Translations under genes and position numbers: made by a program
Origin: Zygnema cylindricum
Taxonomy: Eukaryota; Streptophyta; Zygnematophyceae; Zygnematales; Zygnemataceae
Reading direction: 5' to 3'
Assembly: GCA_037447655.1 (NCBI GenBank)
Contig: JBBHKE010003127.1
Location: 18,501-82,500, forward strand
DNA: 64,000 nucleotides
Notes under the pieces: generated by a model
Database searches by the model: none
What the model saw: the letters and a program-made list of their open reading frames with translations, nothing else
Told to the model about the DNA's origin: nothing
Shown: positions 1-10,999 of the stretch, piece by piece
Layout: every line of letters begins with the position of its first letter
Numbering within the stretch: position 1 is the first letter of the stretch

Positions 1-255
<255 letters not shown>

Positions 256-292
256 GTGTTTTGTTATTAAGAGTGAGTTGAAAGAGAAGTAG

Positions 293-310
293 ACTAGAAA
301 ATAAGGGGAG
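293..310 (+). other. Polypurine tract of Copia X
   Basis: The sequence ACTAGAAAATAAGGGGAG sits immediately before the TG of the LTR. The same tract precedes the LTRs of Copias A and C, and close variants precede those of B, H and I. It is the expected plus-strand primer site of an LTR retrotransposon and shows that the following LTR is a 3' LTR. Confidence 0.85.
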
Positions 311-1385
311 TGTTAAAATGTGTGTATTTTATAGGTATGTATTTGTCTATGTTGAAAAAAAGTAATTAATATTCACTTCTTAATTCAGAATCTAGAGTGA
401 AGAGAGAGAGAGAGAGAGAGTCACCATGGATGCCGCCATAGTCGAAAGAAACACACAGACAGATTGAAAGATCACCAAAAGTTGCCCTAAATAGGATTTG
501 AACATGGGTCTACGGATTTTTTAATAGACGTTCGCCTTAACCATTAAGGCGTTAACAAAACGATACACGTTTGTGGTTCGGCAATTAATTAAAGTGTCAC
601 GCAAATGTCACTTTCACTTAAACATACCAAAATTGACGAACAACATCTATAGTCAAACGGCGCTCGCGGACGCGAATCTAACCGTGTAAAATACATGATC
701 TGACGGACGACGTCGCCCCCGCCAAACCCGAATGCATCTTTGGCGGCTTTTGGACATACCGGTGCGCTGTGCCACATGGCGCCACATCATTGGACGCCGG
801 AAAGGATGGGAGGAGGAACGATGGCTCCTATGTTGACAAGTGTCAACCAAAAGGCCATGTTGTACAATGGTCGTACAAGAAGTACAATCGGCACTGTACC
901 TTCTTGTACTGTACACTCTTTTGATTGGCCGAGGATAGAGTAGTAGGTAGTTGTGAGTAGGAGTTAAGGAACTTAGCGTATTTGAGGCTCTTCTCTCCAA
1001 GTGACCTTTTGTATTTATATGCCATCTTTGGCCAGCCATAACTAACTTATCAGGGGAGCAAATTCAGTGATTCTTTTTGCTGCGAACTCAAGGGAGTTTA
1101 AGCTACACAAGGGTGTACTAGGTCAGAATTTTTTCTTACCAAGGTGGCGGCATTTCTAAGGGAAATTCAAAGTGGGGAATGTTGTCTAAAACACATGTTC
1201 AAGCTTTGCATTCTGCGGTGAGACTGAGCACACAGAAAGTCATCTTTCACAGGGTGAAGCTGTATAGATTTTTGACTGTCAAGGTGTCAGTCATTTGGGT
1301 TTGTATCAACTTGGAGTCGGCACTATCTAAATAAGCTTCTTTAGGTCTGGGATTTCTGTGTGGAAATGGAACCCATAGAATTTCA
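311..1385 (+). mobile_element. 3' LTR of Copia X, nested in Copia A
   Basis: A 1,075-bp LTR bounded by TGTTAAAA and ATTTCA. It follows a polypurine tract, so it is the 3' LTR of an element whose body is lost or left of the window. Its right edge falls inside the GAG-pre-integrase coding region of Copia A, which shows nesting. It carries a GTAC-rich inverted repeat near 862-920, hairpin sequences at 1021-1032 and 1085-1098, and an ATG exactly 20 nt before its end. That spacing is shared with Copias B, F and I although the terminal sequence is different. Confidence 0.85.
486..556 (-). other. Antisense tRNA-like module in LTR X
   Basis: Read on the minus strand, this stretch has a box A-like CCTTAATGGTTAAGG (complement of 535-549) and a box B-like TTCAAATCC (complement of 494-502) at tRNA-like spacing. 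It lies in U3, opposite to LTR polarity. It is degenerate and is not called as a tRNA gene. Confidence 0.55.
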
Positions 1386-1767
1386 GATGATAAGGGTTTT
1401 GATACTAGCACTAGGAAAGGAGTCTTTATTGCTAGTTTTGAGGAAGAAGTTTATTTCACTGCTGAAAAAGGTGGCCAAAGGGATGTTTAGGCTGATTTTA
1501 AGCAATGAAAAGAATAAACTTTATTTTGCTGGTGTTCATGATATAATGTTGTGGCATAAAAGGCTTGGGCATGTGAATCTAGATAAGTTAAGAGAGATGA
1601 AAAAGATGGGAGTAGTGGAAGGGATTCAGTTCGGCGAGAGTAAGAATCTAAGTGATTGTAGTGGATGTGCTCAAAGTAAAGCACACAGGTTACCCTTCCC
1701 AAAAAAAACCACCTATCATAGAGTAAAGATTCTAGATTTAGTACACACGGATATTTGGGGACCGGCC
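1386..1767 (+). pseudogene. Copia A: GAG-pre-integrase and start of integrase
   Basis: The reading frame continues from the LTR X junction and shows the Copia pre-integrase zinc region: HKRLGHVN followed by a CSGCAQSK cysteine pair, then HTDIWGP with the first catalytic Asp of the integrase core. The peptide closely resembles the same region of Copias B and F in this window. The 5' part (LTR, gag, protease) would lie left of the window. The frame is cut at 1767 by a solo LTR and resumes at 2769. This is a fragment of a nested retrotransposon with no host function. Confidence 0.85.
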
Positions 1768-2768
1768 TGTTGAAATTACTAGATTTATAGGGTATTTTCT
1801 AGGTCTAAATAGACTAGTAAAATAAGAAAAAGAAAATGGCGGACAGCCTGCCTCCACCTCCTCTCTCTAGCCACTATACTTGTTGTAGTTATTGAAGGAT
1901 AAAGAGTCTGGTTGAGCCATGGCTGCCTTAGTTCAACAGGCAGGACAAAAGAGTGACTTATGTCACTCACATCAAAAGGTTGAGTCCGGCAAGACTCGAA
2001 CCTCCAACCGGTAGAGTACGGCGTAGCCGTTAGCTCTACCCAGTCTGTCGTAGAAGTCCGATAGATTACATGGGGTGTGATATATATTTAAACATGTACA
2101 TGTTCTTGAAACTGATTAAGTGAAATATGAACAAAGGAACATAAAACTAGTTGAAGTTTGAGTGCGGACGCCATTTCGCACGAAACAAATGAATCGGATA
2201 TTTGTTTCGACGGCCGACATTTATTGTCGAATTTAATCTGATGACGTCTATCAATGTCGAGATCGCGAAATGGTCACTTTTGGCGTTTATGGACGTGGCA
2301 TGACTTGGCGCCAAGTGGAGGGATAAGATTTGGTCGCAAGAATTCCGGGGAGCATACGGACGAGTGGAATGGTGACACGCGTCCACTCAGTGGCCTTATC
2401 GTACACAGGCTGTACAAAAAGTACATCGGCTGTAGTACATTTTTGTACTTTACAGTTGTGTGATTGGTTCGTACTTCAATAGATACGGGTTGTGAGAGGG
2501 GTTTAGGACTTAGGAAATTTGGTAGGTAGACACCTCTCTCTTAGAGAGCTTTGTATAAAATTGGCATTTTTTGCCGGCTCATAACTTATCGGATGGTTGG
2601 TCGTTTTCAATGATTCTTTTTGCTATAGACTCAAAAGAGTCCACGTTGCACAAAAGTGTAGTCAAACTTTCATTTTGTCTTCTTGGAAACAGTTGTTGTG
2701 GCTTGAAGTGGGTTAGTTAAAAACTATCTAAAGGCTTCCTAAATACTGTAGTCCAATGGAGAATTGCA
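1768..2768 (+). mobile_element. Solo LTR in Copia A integrase
   Basis: A 1,001-bp TG...CA element. It is flanked by CGGCC (1763-1767) and CGACC (2769-2773), a 5-bp target-site duplication with one mismatch. It splits the conserved GPARVPSPGG integrase motif, which reads on across both flanks once the LTR is ignored. No internal region remains, so this is a solo LTR left by LTR-LTR recombination. It carries a TATA-like TATAAAA near 2555, the hairpin GACTCAAAAGAGTC at 2628-2641 and a GTAC-rich block near 2400-2455. It is the same subfamily as the LTRs of Copia I. Confidence 0.9.
1983..2046 (-). other. Antisense tRNA-like module in solo LTR
   Basis: On the minus strand the D-arm-like GGGTAGAGCTAACGGC is followed by GGTTCGAGTC, a good box B. 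The tRNA type differs from that in LTR X, which suggests the module has been exchanged or has diverged between LTR subfamilies. Confidence 0.55.
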
Positions 2769-3806
2769 CGACCAAAGTGCCTTTACCCGGGTGAAAGAGA
2801 TTTATGATGACTATAATTGATGATTCGTCTTGGTATTCCAAGGTGTATTTTTTGAAAAATAAGTCATAGGCTCAGGAATTTTTTAGACAATATATAACAT
2901 AGAGTGAAAAACTCCATGAAACCCCAATAAAGAGAGTAAGGAGTGACAATGGTGGAGAGTATACCTCTAACCAGTTAAAGGATTTTTTGAGGGAAGATGG
3001 AGTCCAACACCAAAAGACAGTTCCAAAAAACCCAGAACAGAATGGGGTAGCTGAAAGATTAAATAGAATACTAAGTGATAGTGATAGAAGTATGTTATCG
3101 GATAAAAAAATAGGAAAAAGGTTTTGGGCCGAAGCAATGAACTGTGCTAATTACCTCAAAAATAGAGTTCTTACTTCTGCTGTAAAAGGCCAAACACCTT
3201 ATGAGAGATGGACCGGCCGGAAACCAGACATATCCATCTTAAAGGTTTTTGGTAGTCAAGTGTTCAGTCTAGATACACATCCGTCTAATTGGAAGCTAAA
3301 TCCTAAAGGAAAACCGGGGTACTTATTAGGATATGATGAGGATGTAAAACGATACAAAGTTTATGATAAAAAAAGGGAAGACATAATCTTATTAAAGCAT
3401 CTAATAGTTATAGATGAAGAAAAGTCTATAGATATTTTCATATATATTAAGTCAGTAAAAATCAGATTTGAGTTAGAAAAACTCCGATGACTTTGAGCTT
3501 GATAATTATCCTGGTTTCACAGTAGATGACATTTTTATAGGTAAAAATCAGACAGAGAAAGACTCGGCCGTGGAAATTCCAATGACAACTTTACCCGAAG
3601 CGGAAGACGTGGTGAAATTTAATTCGGAATCGAGGGACAGGGGAGAAGCTGAGATTGTTTGAAAGAACCCACGGGGAACCATCTATTCCGGCCACATATT
3701 TTGAGGGGGTAGGAAAGTAGCAAAAGGTTGCAAGAAAAACATGTTAATAAAAAGGTAACAAAACTATCTCTTCCGGATGAACCTCGAACTTATGGAGAGG
3801 CGATGA
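2769..3806 (+). pseudogene. Copia A: integrase core and linker
   Basis: The frame resumes after the solo LTR with the integrase core. Visible motifs are RSDNGGEYTS (second catalytic Asp), NPEQNGVAERLNR (catalytic Glu), the FWAEAMNCANYLKNR helix and KVFGSQVFSLDT. The longest clean stretch is 2987-3490 (167 codons). The following linker is frameshifted and has several stops. The RT domain expected next is missing: the sequence passes into a short inverted LTR scrap and then RNase H. Non-functional. Confidence 0.85.
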
Positions 3807-3832
3807 GAAACTCTGTGTGCTCTTTTGCCCAC

Positions 3833-3886
3833 GGAAATCGCAGATCCAAAAGAAGCTTATCTAGATAGTGCCGACTCCTCCCACTA
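3833..3886 (-). repeat. Inverted scrap of LTR 3' end at a deletion junction
   Basis: The sequence, including AAGCTTATCTAGATAGTGCC, is the reverse complement of the terminal part of X/G-type LTRs (compare 1316-1365 and 50100-50160). It sits exactly where Copia A has lost its RT domain. It looks like filler DNA captured during repair of the deletion. Confidence 0.7.
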
Positions 3887-3889
3887 AGA

Positions 3890-4432
3890 GAGACTGAGAG
3901 GCAGCTAAGAGAGTCCTTAGATATTTGATAGGAACTAAGGATCTATGGTTGCATTTGGGTTGAGGGAACAGTGACATCACTACTTAGAGTGATGCTAGTT
4001 ATGGTGATGCTCCGATGAGGAGATGTACTTCTAGATATGTATTTTATATGGGTGATCGAGCTTGTTGTTGGAGTAGCAAACAGCAAAAGGATATTGCTCA
4101 GTCCACCATGGAGGCTATTCTCTGCTGTAAAAGAATTGATGTGGGTCAAGTGGTTGCTTTGTGAGCTTGGTCATCTTAAGAGTGGTGTGCATAATTTTTT
4201 TGGTGATAATCAAGCAGCAATCGCTATTGCTGCCAATCCTAAACATCATTTTAAAGCCAAACACATGGACATAAGACTTAGCTTTGTTAGAGAGAAGGTA
4301 GATAACAAAGTAATCATTTTAGAGTATAGACCATATAGCGAGATGGTAGCAGACATGATGACCAAACCTGTGCCTTCCCCAATCCTAATTTTCTGTAAGG
4401 AGAAGTGTGGTATGAAATTAAAGAGTGACTAG
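3890..4432 (+). pseudogene. Copia A: RNase H domain remnant
   Basis: A decayed C-terminal RNase H of Copia A. The last 131 codons (4037-4432) retain AVKELMWVKWLLCELG, GDNQAAIAIAANPKHHFKAKHMD and the C-terminal ADMMTKPVPSP motif typical of Copia RNase H. The N-terminal half is broken by stops. It ends just before the polypurine tract and 3' LTR. Confidence 0.85.
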
Positions 4433-4445
4433 AAAATAAGGGGAG

Positions 4446-5519
4446 TGCAGAAATTAATGGTTCTTTTAGTATTTTCTAGATCTAAAATAAAGTGTAGAAA
4501 AGAAGCTAAGGCAGTCAGCCTCTAACTCCTATATTCAACTCCCACACTTGTCGCAGTCATTGAAGGTTGAAGAGGGAGCTAGAGCCATGGCTGCCTGTAC
4601 AGTCCAGAGAGAGACAGACAATTATTGTTGAAAAGAGGTAATTAATATTTCACCTCTCTATTTTAGTTATACTTTTAGAAGAGAGAGAGAGAGAGTGAGG
4701 ATCAAAGGCACTCCATGGCTGTCGCCATATTTAAAAAGTGGCAGATTTTGAAGTAGATGATATTTTACCATAATATTTCCTATATTCGGATTTGAACCTG
4801 CAACCTCTACATTCTATATAGCCGGGGGCCTTAACCATTAAGGCGCTACGAAACGATACACGTTACGGATTTCAAAGGTAAATAACCATTAACAAACCGA
4901 CTAATTAACACCAAACTAACGAAGAGGAACAATTCATGTAGTTCTCGAAACTGAACCGTGTAAAATATGTTTTGATCGGACAGCGAGCATTGTAGCCGCC
5001 ACCCAAAGTCAGCTTTTGGCGGCATTTGGAGATAGCGTCACGCGGTGCCACGTGGAGCCGCATTATTTGATACCGGAGAAGACGGGAGGAAGAAACATGG
5101 CTCCCAAATTGACAAGTGTTACCTTGTAGACTATGTTGTACAATAGACGTAGAATAAGTACATCACCGTTTGTACCTTCTTCTACTATATAGTGTTCATA
5201 TTGGACTAGGGTTTAGTAGTAGGTAGTCGTGAGTAGGCAGACCAAGACTTAGTGATATTTAGGTACCTCTCTTTAAGAGAGCTTGTAAATATAAAGGTCA
5301 GTTTTGACCAGCCATAACTTACTGCTCAGGAGAGCAAATTCAGAGATTCTTTTTGCTATAGACTCAAGGGAGTCTTGCCTTCCTAGGTGTAAAGGTGGTC
5401 AGTGATTTTAACTATCAAGGTGAGAGTTATTCTTGCTAAAACACAACGGGCTCTGGGTTATCTTAGAGGCTTCGTGTGAGCTGCCTACTTTGAGGACCTA
5501 GGGAGGTCTTAGAGTTGCA
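4446..5519 (+). mobile_element. 3' LTR of Copia A
   Basis: A 1,074-bp LTR, TGCAGAAATT...GTTGCA, directly after the polypurine tract ACTAGAAAATAAGGGGAG. Its right edge lies inside a minus-strand LTR fragment (5520-5634), so Copia A inserted into Copia H's LTR. It contains three successive short hairpins after a weak TATA region: 5296-5309 (GGTCA/TGACC), 5323-5336 (TGCTC/GAGCA) and 5361-5374 (GACTC/GAGTC). The ATG normally found 20 nt from the LTR end is AGG here. Confidence 0.88.
4786..4850 (-). other. Antisense tRNA-like module in LTR A
   Basis: The minus strand gives TAGCGCCTTAATGG (box A-like) and GGTTCAAATCC, an exact fit to the box B consensus GGTTCRANYCC. This is one of the better preserved modules. 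Confidence 0.65.
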
Positions 5520-5634
5520 TCTGTCTCCTTGGCTGCCTAAAGGTAGCCATGGGTGTCTTAGTCTCACTGATTGCAACAATTTTTTAGACTTAGAGTGGCG
5601 ACTTGGAAAAATAACTAAAAAACACTTTTCAACA
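5520..5634 (-). mobile_element. Start of the 3' LTR of Copia H
   Basis: The reverse complement begins TGTTGAAAAG directly after the polypurine tract CTAGAAAATAAAGGGAG (5635-5651 complemented). It matches the first ~115 bp of other LTRs here, including the ATGGCTRCC block. It is cut by insertion of Copia A; the remainder should lie beyond A's 5' end, outside the window. Confidence 0.75.
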
Positions 5635-6845
5635 CTCCCTTTATTTTCTAGACTATCTTTTCTTTTAACAAACATTTTTCTCTGCGAATATCATTTTTGG
5701 AGATGGAACAGGATTTTTCATAATATCTGCTACCATTTCCCCATCTGGTCTATATTCCAATTTTATAATTTGTTCTCAATTTTTTCTCTTACAAAGCTCA
5801 GTCTTACATCAATATGTTTTGCTTTAAAGTAATGTTTGGGATTGGCTGCAATAGCCATTGCAATATGATTATCACAAAATACATTTTGAACACCACGTTT
5901 CATAAATTCAAGCTTTTGAAGCAAAGATTTTACCCACATTAATTCCTTTATAGCAGGGCATGAGGCCATGTACTCAGTCTGCATTGTGGACTAAGCAACG
6001 ACCATTTGTTGTTTACTGCTCCAACAGTATGCGCGCGATCCCACTTGCAATACATAACCAGAGGTACAATCTCCTAGTTGGCACATCCCCATAACTGGCA
6101 TCACTCCAAATGGTGATGTTTGTATTATCCCTACCCAAAAGTAGTTATAACTCCCGAGTTCCCACAAGTTACCTTATAACCCTTTTAGCTGCCTCTCGTC
6201 CTTTCTCCTTGGATCATTAAGGATTCTACTTAAGACTCCCACAGCTCCAGTTATGTTAGATCTTGTATAGTTCATAAAATAAATTAGACTGCCAACAACT
6301 TGTTTGTAGGGAAGACTTTTCATAAACTCTCTCCTCTCTAGTCCTGCCTGATCCTAAACAATTACAATTCCTTCCTCTAATCTCCCCTCTTTTAATTTCT
6401 TTAGATCCATTGGAGTAGAGCAACTGTTAGGTTTCTCCATCTGAAATTTTTCTAACATATCCCCGTTGGTTTTTTTTTGTGTCAGTTTTATTATCCTCTT
6501 TCCTCTATCTCTCTCCATCTGAATTCCTAAAATATGGCTTATCTAAGATCTTTCATATCCAATTGACTTCTCAAGTCTTTTTTTAGTTTGTTTATTTTCT
6601 CTAATGATTTACTCAATACCACAAAACATCATTATAAATAGCAATGAAAACAACTCCATCCTCATTTTCATACAACCATAGTGGTTAAAGCTAATTCTGA
6701 CATACTCGAGATTGGTCAAAAATTCGTCCAACTTCTTGTTCCATTGTCGTGGAGCATGTTTTAGTCTATACAAGAATTTTATCAATATGCACACTTTACT
6801 CTCCTCTCCTACCTCCACAAACCCCTCTGGATACCTCACAAACCC
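5635..6845 (-). pseudogene. Copia H: RNase H and RT remnant
   Basis: A minus-strand Copia 3' half. RNase H is seen at 5763-5984 (YMASCPAIKELMWVKSLLQ, FCDNHIAMAIAANPKHYF). RT thumb-region sequence is seen at 6609-6866 (GFVEVGEESKVC, APRQWNKKLDEFL). The YVDD region is disrupted: the frame passes through ELFSLLFIMMF without an intact catalytic motif. The copy ends abruptly at 6845, where it joins a truncated LTR of Copia I, which suggests deletion between neighbouring elements. Confidence 0.8.
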
Positions 6846-7185
6846 TACTGAGTGGACGCATGTCACTTTTTAACTCGTCCGTACATACCCTGGAATTTCG
6901 GCGACCGAATGTCATCCTTCCACGCGGCGCCAAGTCATGCCACGTCCATAAAAGCCAGAGTGACCATTCCGCGATCTCGGCGATGATATGTGCCGTCGGA
7001 TTAAATCCGACATTAAATGTCGACCGTTGAATCAAATGTCTGATTCATTATTTTCATGCGAAATGACGTCCGCACTAAACTCTAACAAGTTCCATGTTCC
7101 TTCGTTCAAATTCCAGTTAATTGATTTCAGTACCATACGATAGTGTAAATACATATCAAACCTTATATCTCCTAACGGACTTCTA

Positions 7186-7250
7186 CGACTAACTGGTTAT
7201 AGCTAACGGCTACGCTGCGCTATGCCGGTCGAAGTTTTGAGTCCTGCGGG
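7186..7250 (+). other. tRNA-like module in the 3' LTR of Copia I
   Basis: The plus strand, antisense to this LTR, shows AGCTAACGGCTACG followed by a degraded box B (AGTTTTGAGTCC). It aligns with the module at 1983-2046 in the related solo LTR. Confidence 0.45.
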
Positions 7251-7484
7251 ACTCAACCTTTTGTTGAGAGTGACTTAAGCTGCTCTTAAGTCCTGCCTGT
7301 TGAGCTAGGACAACCTTGGCTCAACCATCCTCTCTATTTGTCAGTGACTACAACAAGTATGGTGGGTAGAGAGAAGAGGTGGAGGCAGGCTGTCCGCCTT
7401 TTTTTTTCCTTTTTGTACTGAACTATTAAGACCTAGAAAATACCACATAAATCTAATAATTTCAACACTCCCTTTATTTTCTAG

Positions 7485-8960
7485 TTTTACTTTAAGTTCA
7501 GTTTTAACCCACACTTATCTTTGCAATATTTTAACTTGGGAGAAGGCACCGGTTTTGTCATCATATTTGCCACCATTTCCTCATCAGATTTTATATACAA
7601 GATTCACAATCTTATTCTCAACTTTTTCTCTTACAAAACTCAATCGTATGTCCATATGTTTAGCCTTAAAATGATGTTTTGGATTAGCTGCAATTGCAAT
7701 GGCAGCTTGATTATCACAAAACACTTCATGCAGTCCATCCATATACCCCAGTTCTTGCAGCAAGGACTTGACCCACATCAACTCTTTCACAGCAGAACAA
7801 GAGGCCATGTACTCAGCCTCCATAGTAGACTGAGCAACCACCTTTTGTTGCTTACTGCTCCAACAGCAAGCACCTTCCCCAACATACAACACATACCCAG
7901 AAGTGCATCTTCACATAGGTGCGTCCCCATAAGAGGCATCACTCCAAGTAGTGATGTCAGTTTGCTCCCCTCCCAAATGCAACCATAACTCTCTGGTTTC
8001 CACCAGATATCTCATGACTCTCATGGCTGCCTCCCAGTCTCTCTTCTTAGGATCATTAAGACTCCTACTGAGTACTCTAACTGTTGACGCTATGTCCGAC
8101 TTGGTATAGTTCATAAAATAGATTTAACTTCCTACGACCTGTCTATAAGGAATAGACTTCATAAACGCTCTCTCCTCTAGACTCATCTGATCATCTAAGA
8201 ACATCACTCCTCCTTCTACACTCCCATCACTTACTTTTTTTCAACTCCATGGGAGTGGTACAACTGTTACCATTTTCCATCTGGAAATTTTCAAGCATAT
8301 TACCTATTGCTTCTTTCTGAGTAAGTTTGATAATCTTCTTCGCTCTATCTCCCTCCATTTGAATCCCCAAAATATATCTTGCCTCCCCTAAATCCTTCAT
8401 ATCAAATCTGCTTCTAAGATCTTTCTTTAACTTATTAATCTTTTCGAAAGATTAACTCAACGCAAGGTGATCATCCACATATATTGCAATAAAAATGACA
8501 CCATTCTCATCTTGAAACATATAGATAGAATGGTCAGAGCTGATCTTGATATATCCCATACCGCTGAGAAACTCATCTAGTTTCTTATTCCACTGTCGGT
8601 GAGCCTGCTTCAGTCCATACAAGGACTTTATGAGCCTACAAACTTTGCTCTCTTCTCGTTCCTCAACGAACCCCTCGGGTTGCCTCATGAAAATTTCTTC
8701 CTCTAACTCACCATTAAGAAAAGCAGCCTTAAAGTCCATCTGGTGTATTTCTATGTCTTCCGCTACTGCCAGACTGAGGAGAATCCTTACTGATGGGAAC
8801 CGAACAACAAGAGCAAAGGTCTCCTCATAGTCAATCCCCTCCTTTTAGGTGAACCCTTTCGCTACCAATCGAGCCTTATATCTCTCAATGGTATTATCTG
8901 GGTTCAGTTTTAGTTTAAATACCCATTTACACCCAATAGGTTTTTCTGTCTAGAGGACAA
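7485..8960 (-). pseudogene. Copia I: RT and RNase H
   Basis: The RT palm and thumb are visible at 8452-8739: MDFKAAFLNGELEEEIFM, the catalytic YVDD within IAIYVDDHLALS, and SLYGLKQAHRQWNKK. RNase H follows at 7911-8114 (TTWSDASYGDAPM) and 7584-7892 (STMEAEYMASCSAVKELMWV, FCDNQAAIAIAANPKHHF). The pieces are in different frames or separated by stops, so no full pol could be made. The N-terminal RT motifs lie further right in broken frames. Confidence 0.85.
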
Positions 8961-10460
8961 TCTGCTAGTTCCCAAGTATTTGCTTCCATGATAGAGGCCA
9001 TCTCATCATTTATGGCTGTAATCCATCTTTCTTTCTCTGAACTATTCACTGCCTCCGAGTAAGACTGAGGCTCATCTGGGTGAGAAAGCTTGGTTACTTT
9101 ATGAGCGGCCTGTTTTTCCTGTATCCTTTTGGTGCTCTTTATCCCTCCCTAAAACTCTGAAGCTGGAATGGATGGAAGTCTTGGATTTCTCCTCAGTGTC
9201 TCATCGGCTCCCCTGTTTATAGAAGCCGGTTCTGGTCCCACTTCTTCTATCTCCTCGAAGTCCATTGGAGTATGTGAGGTTTTTGGTGAGTATTCTGTAT
9301 CTCGAATCTCTCTTGAGTCGGCAATCACGGTTTCACTCATGTCCCTTTCAGGAACGATCAAGTTCTCCTTATTTTCGGACTCAAATCTAATTCTTATCTT
9401 CTTTGTATATTTGAAGGGGTAAAATGACTTCCCTTCATCCATGACAACTAGGTGTTTGACCAGAATGATATCTTTCTTTGTTAAGTCAAAGATTGTATAC
9501 CCCTTAACATCCTCATCATATCCCAGAAAGAATCAAGGTTTTCCCTTAGCATCTAGTTTCTAATTTTTCCTATTCGTGTCAAGACTGTAAACTTTGCTAC
9601 CGAACACTTTAAGGTGTGAGATATCTCGTTTCCTTCCAGCCCATCTCTCATATGGTGTCATTCCCTTTACAACTGAGGTAAGGACTTTATTCTTAATGTA
9701 GTTGACACAGTTCATTGCCTCTGCCGAAAATCTCTTTCCTATTTTCTTGTCGGCCAACATGTTGCATGCACTATTTCCTAGTGTTCGATTTAACCTCTCA
9801 CCTACCCCATTTTGTTCCGGGTTATATGATACAGTTTTTCTGGTGCTGCACTCCCTTATCTCTCAAATATTCCTCAAACTGCTTAGAGGTATATTCTCCC
9901 CTATTATCACTCCTTATTCTCTTAATGGGGGTTTCATGCAACTTCTCACTACAAGCTTTAAATTCTTTGAAGTAAGTTGATGTTTCAGACTTTGTTTTTA
10001 GGAAATACACTATAAAGTATCTAGACTAGTCCTTGGTTATTGTCAATATAAACCTCTTTCCTCCTACCGAAGGTACTTTTGCAGGTCCCCAAATATTTGT
10101 GTGGACCAAATCTAGTACTTTTACACCTCTATATGTGGCGACTTTGGGAAAGGGAAGTCTTTGAGCCTTACCTTAAACACAGCCACTACAATCATCCATC
10201 ATTTCATTATCATCAAACAGAATGCCTTCTACTACCCCAAGCTTTTTCATTTCCCTCAGCCTATCAAAATGCAAATGCCCCAACCGCTTATGCCAAATCA
10301 TCAACTTAGGAATACCATCATAGTAAGCATTCTTCTTTTCATTACTCAGGTTAAGCCTAAACATTCCTTGGCTACCTTTATCTGTCGTGAAGTAAACTTC
10401 ATCCCTATACTTAGCTCTAAATACTCCCTTTCTAGTGAAGGTATCAAACTCCTATTCATC
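8961..10460 (-). pseudogene. Copia I: integrase and linker
   Basis: Pieces of a minus-strand integrase. The pre-integrase zinc region is at 10173-10364 (HKRLGHLHFDRLREMKK, DCSGCV). The core is at 9822-10010 (RSDNRGEYTSKQFEEYL, second catalytic Asp kept but Gly changed) and 9560-9760 (FSAEAMNCVNYIKNK, YERWAGRKRD). The acidic linker to RT is at 9149-9442. Frames are interrupted by stops between the pieces. Confidence 0.82.
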
Positions 10461-10990
10461 TAACACAGACGTAGAGACAAGATTTTTGCTCAGATGAGGA
10501 ATGTAGAGTATATCTGAGAATATACGTATAGAAGTCTTACCCTCCACTAAGACTTTCGGATCTACTATCCCCGCTAGATCTGTAGTAACCACTCTCACAT
10601 CCCCATACTCTATCTCTGCAGTAAGGATCTTTCTTAGCTTAGCGAAGAGTTCTTTATCACGGCACATATGCGTAGATGCACCTGATTCAATAATCCACCC
10701 TTCCTGTGGCGCTTCCCAAATTGCTCGAAGGGCACACTTCTGTCTCCGAGGGATCTCCTTCTCCTCCAGACTCTCGTCAAGAAGAAGCTCCCCATCCTCC
10801 TCTGAGGACTCGTCCTTGGTTTCTCCTGTCATTTTTGTGACCACAAATGCCTTTTTCTTTCCTCTGGAAGAACTTCCTCCACGGTTCTCTTGGAGCCTCA
10901 GCTCCGACAGCTTGACAAAATTTGCTATTAAGTGTCTCGGCTTTTTTCAAAAATGACAAAGGCCCTTTGGGGGCCTCGGTCCTCCAAAGT
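10452..10990 (-). pseudogene. Copia I: protease and nucleocapsid region
   Basis: The protease region reads WIIESGASTHMCRDKELF, where the Copia consensus has DSGAS. The catalytic Asp is therefore Glu and activity is not expected. The C-terminal part (LSKNLVSTSVLDE) matches the other copies. The zinc knuckle just upstream is degraded: the CHFCKK...HYMAEC pattern of Copias B and F is broken here. Confidence 0.8.
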
Positions 10991-10999
10991 GATCTCTTT

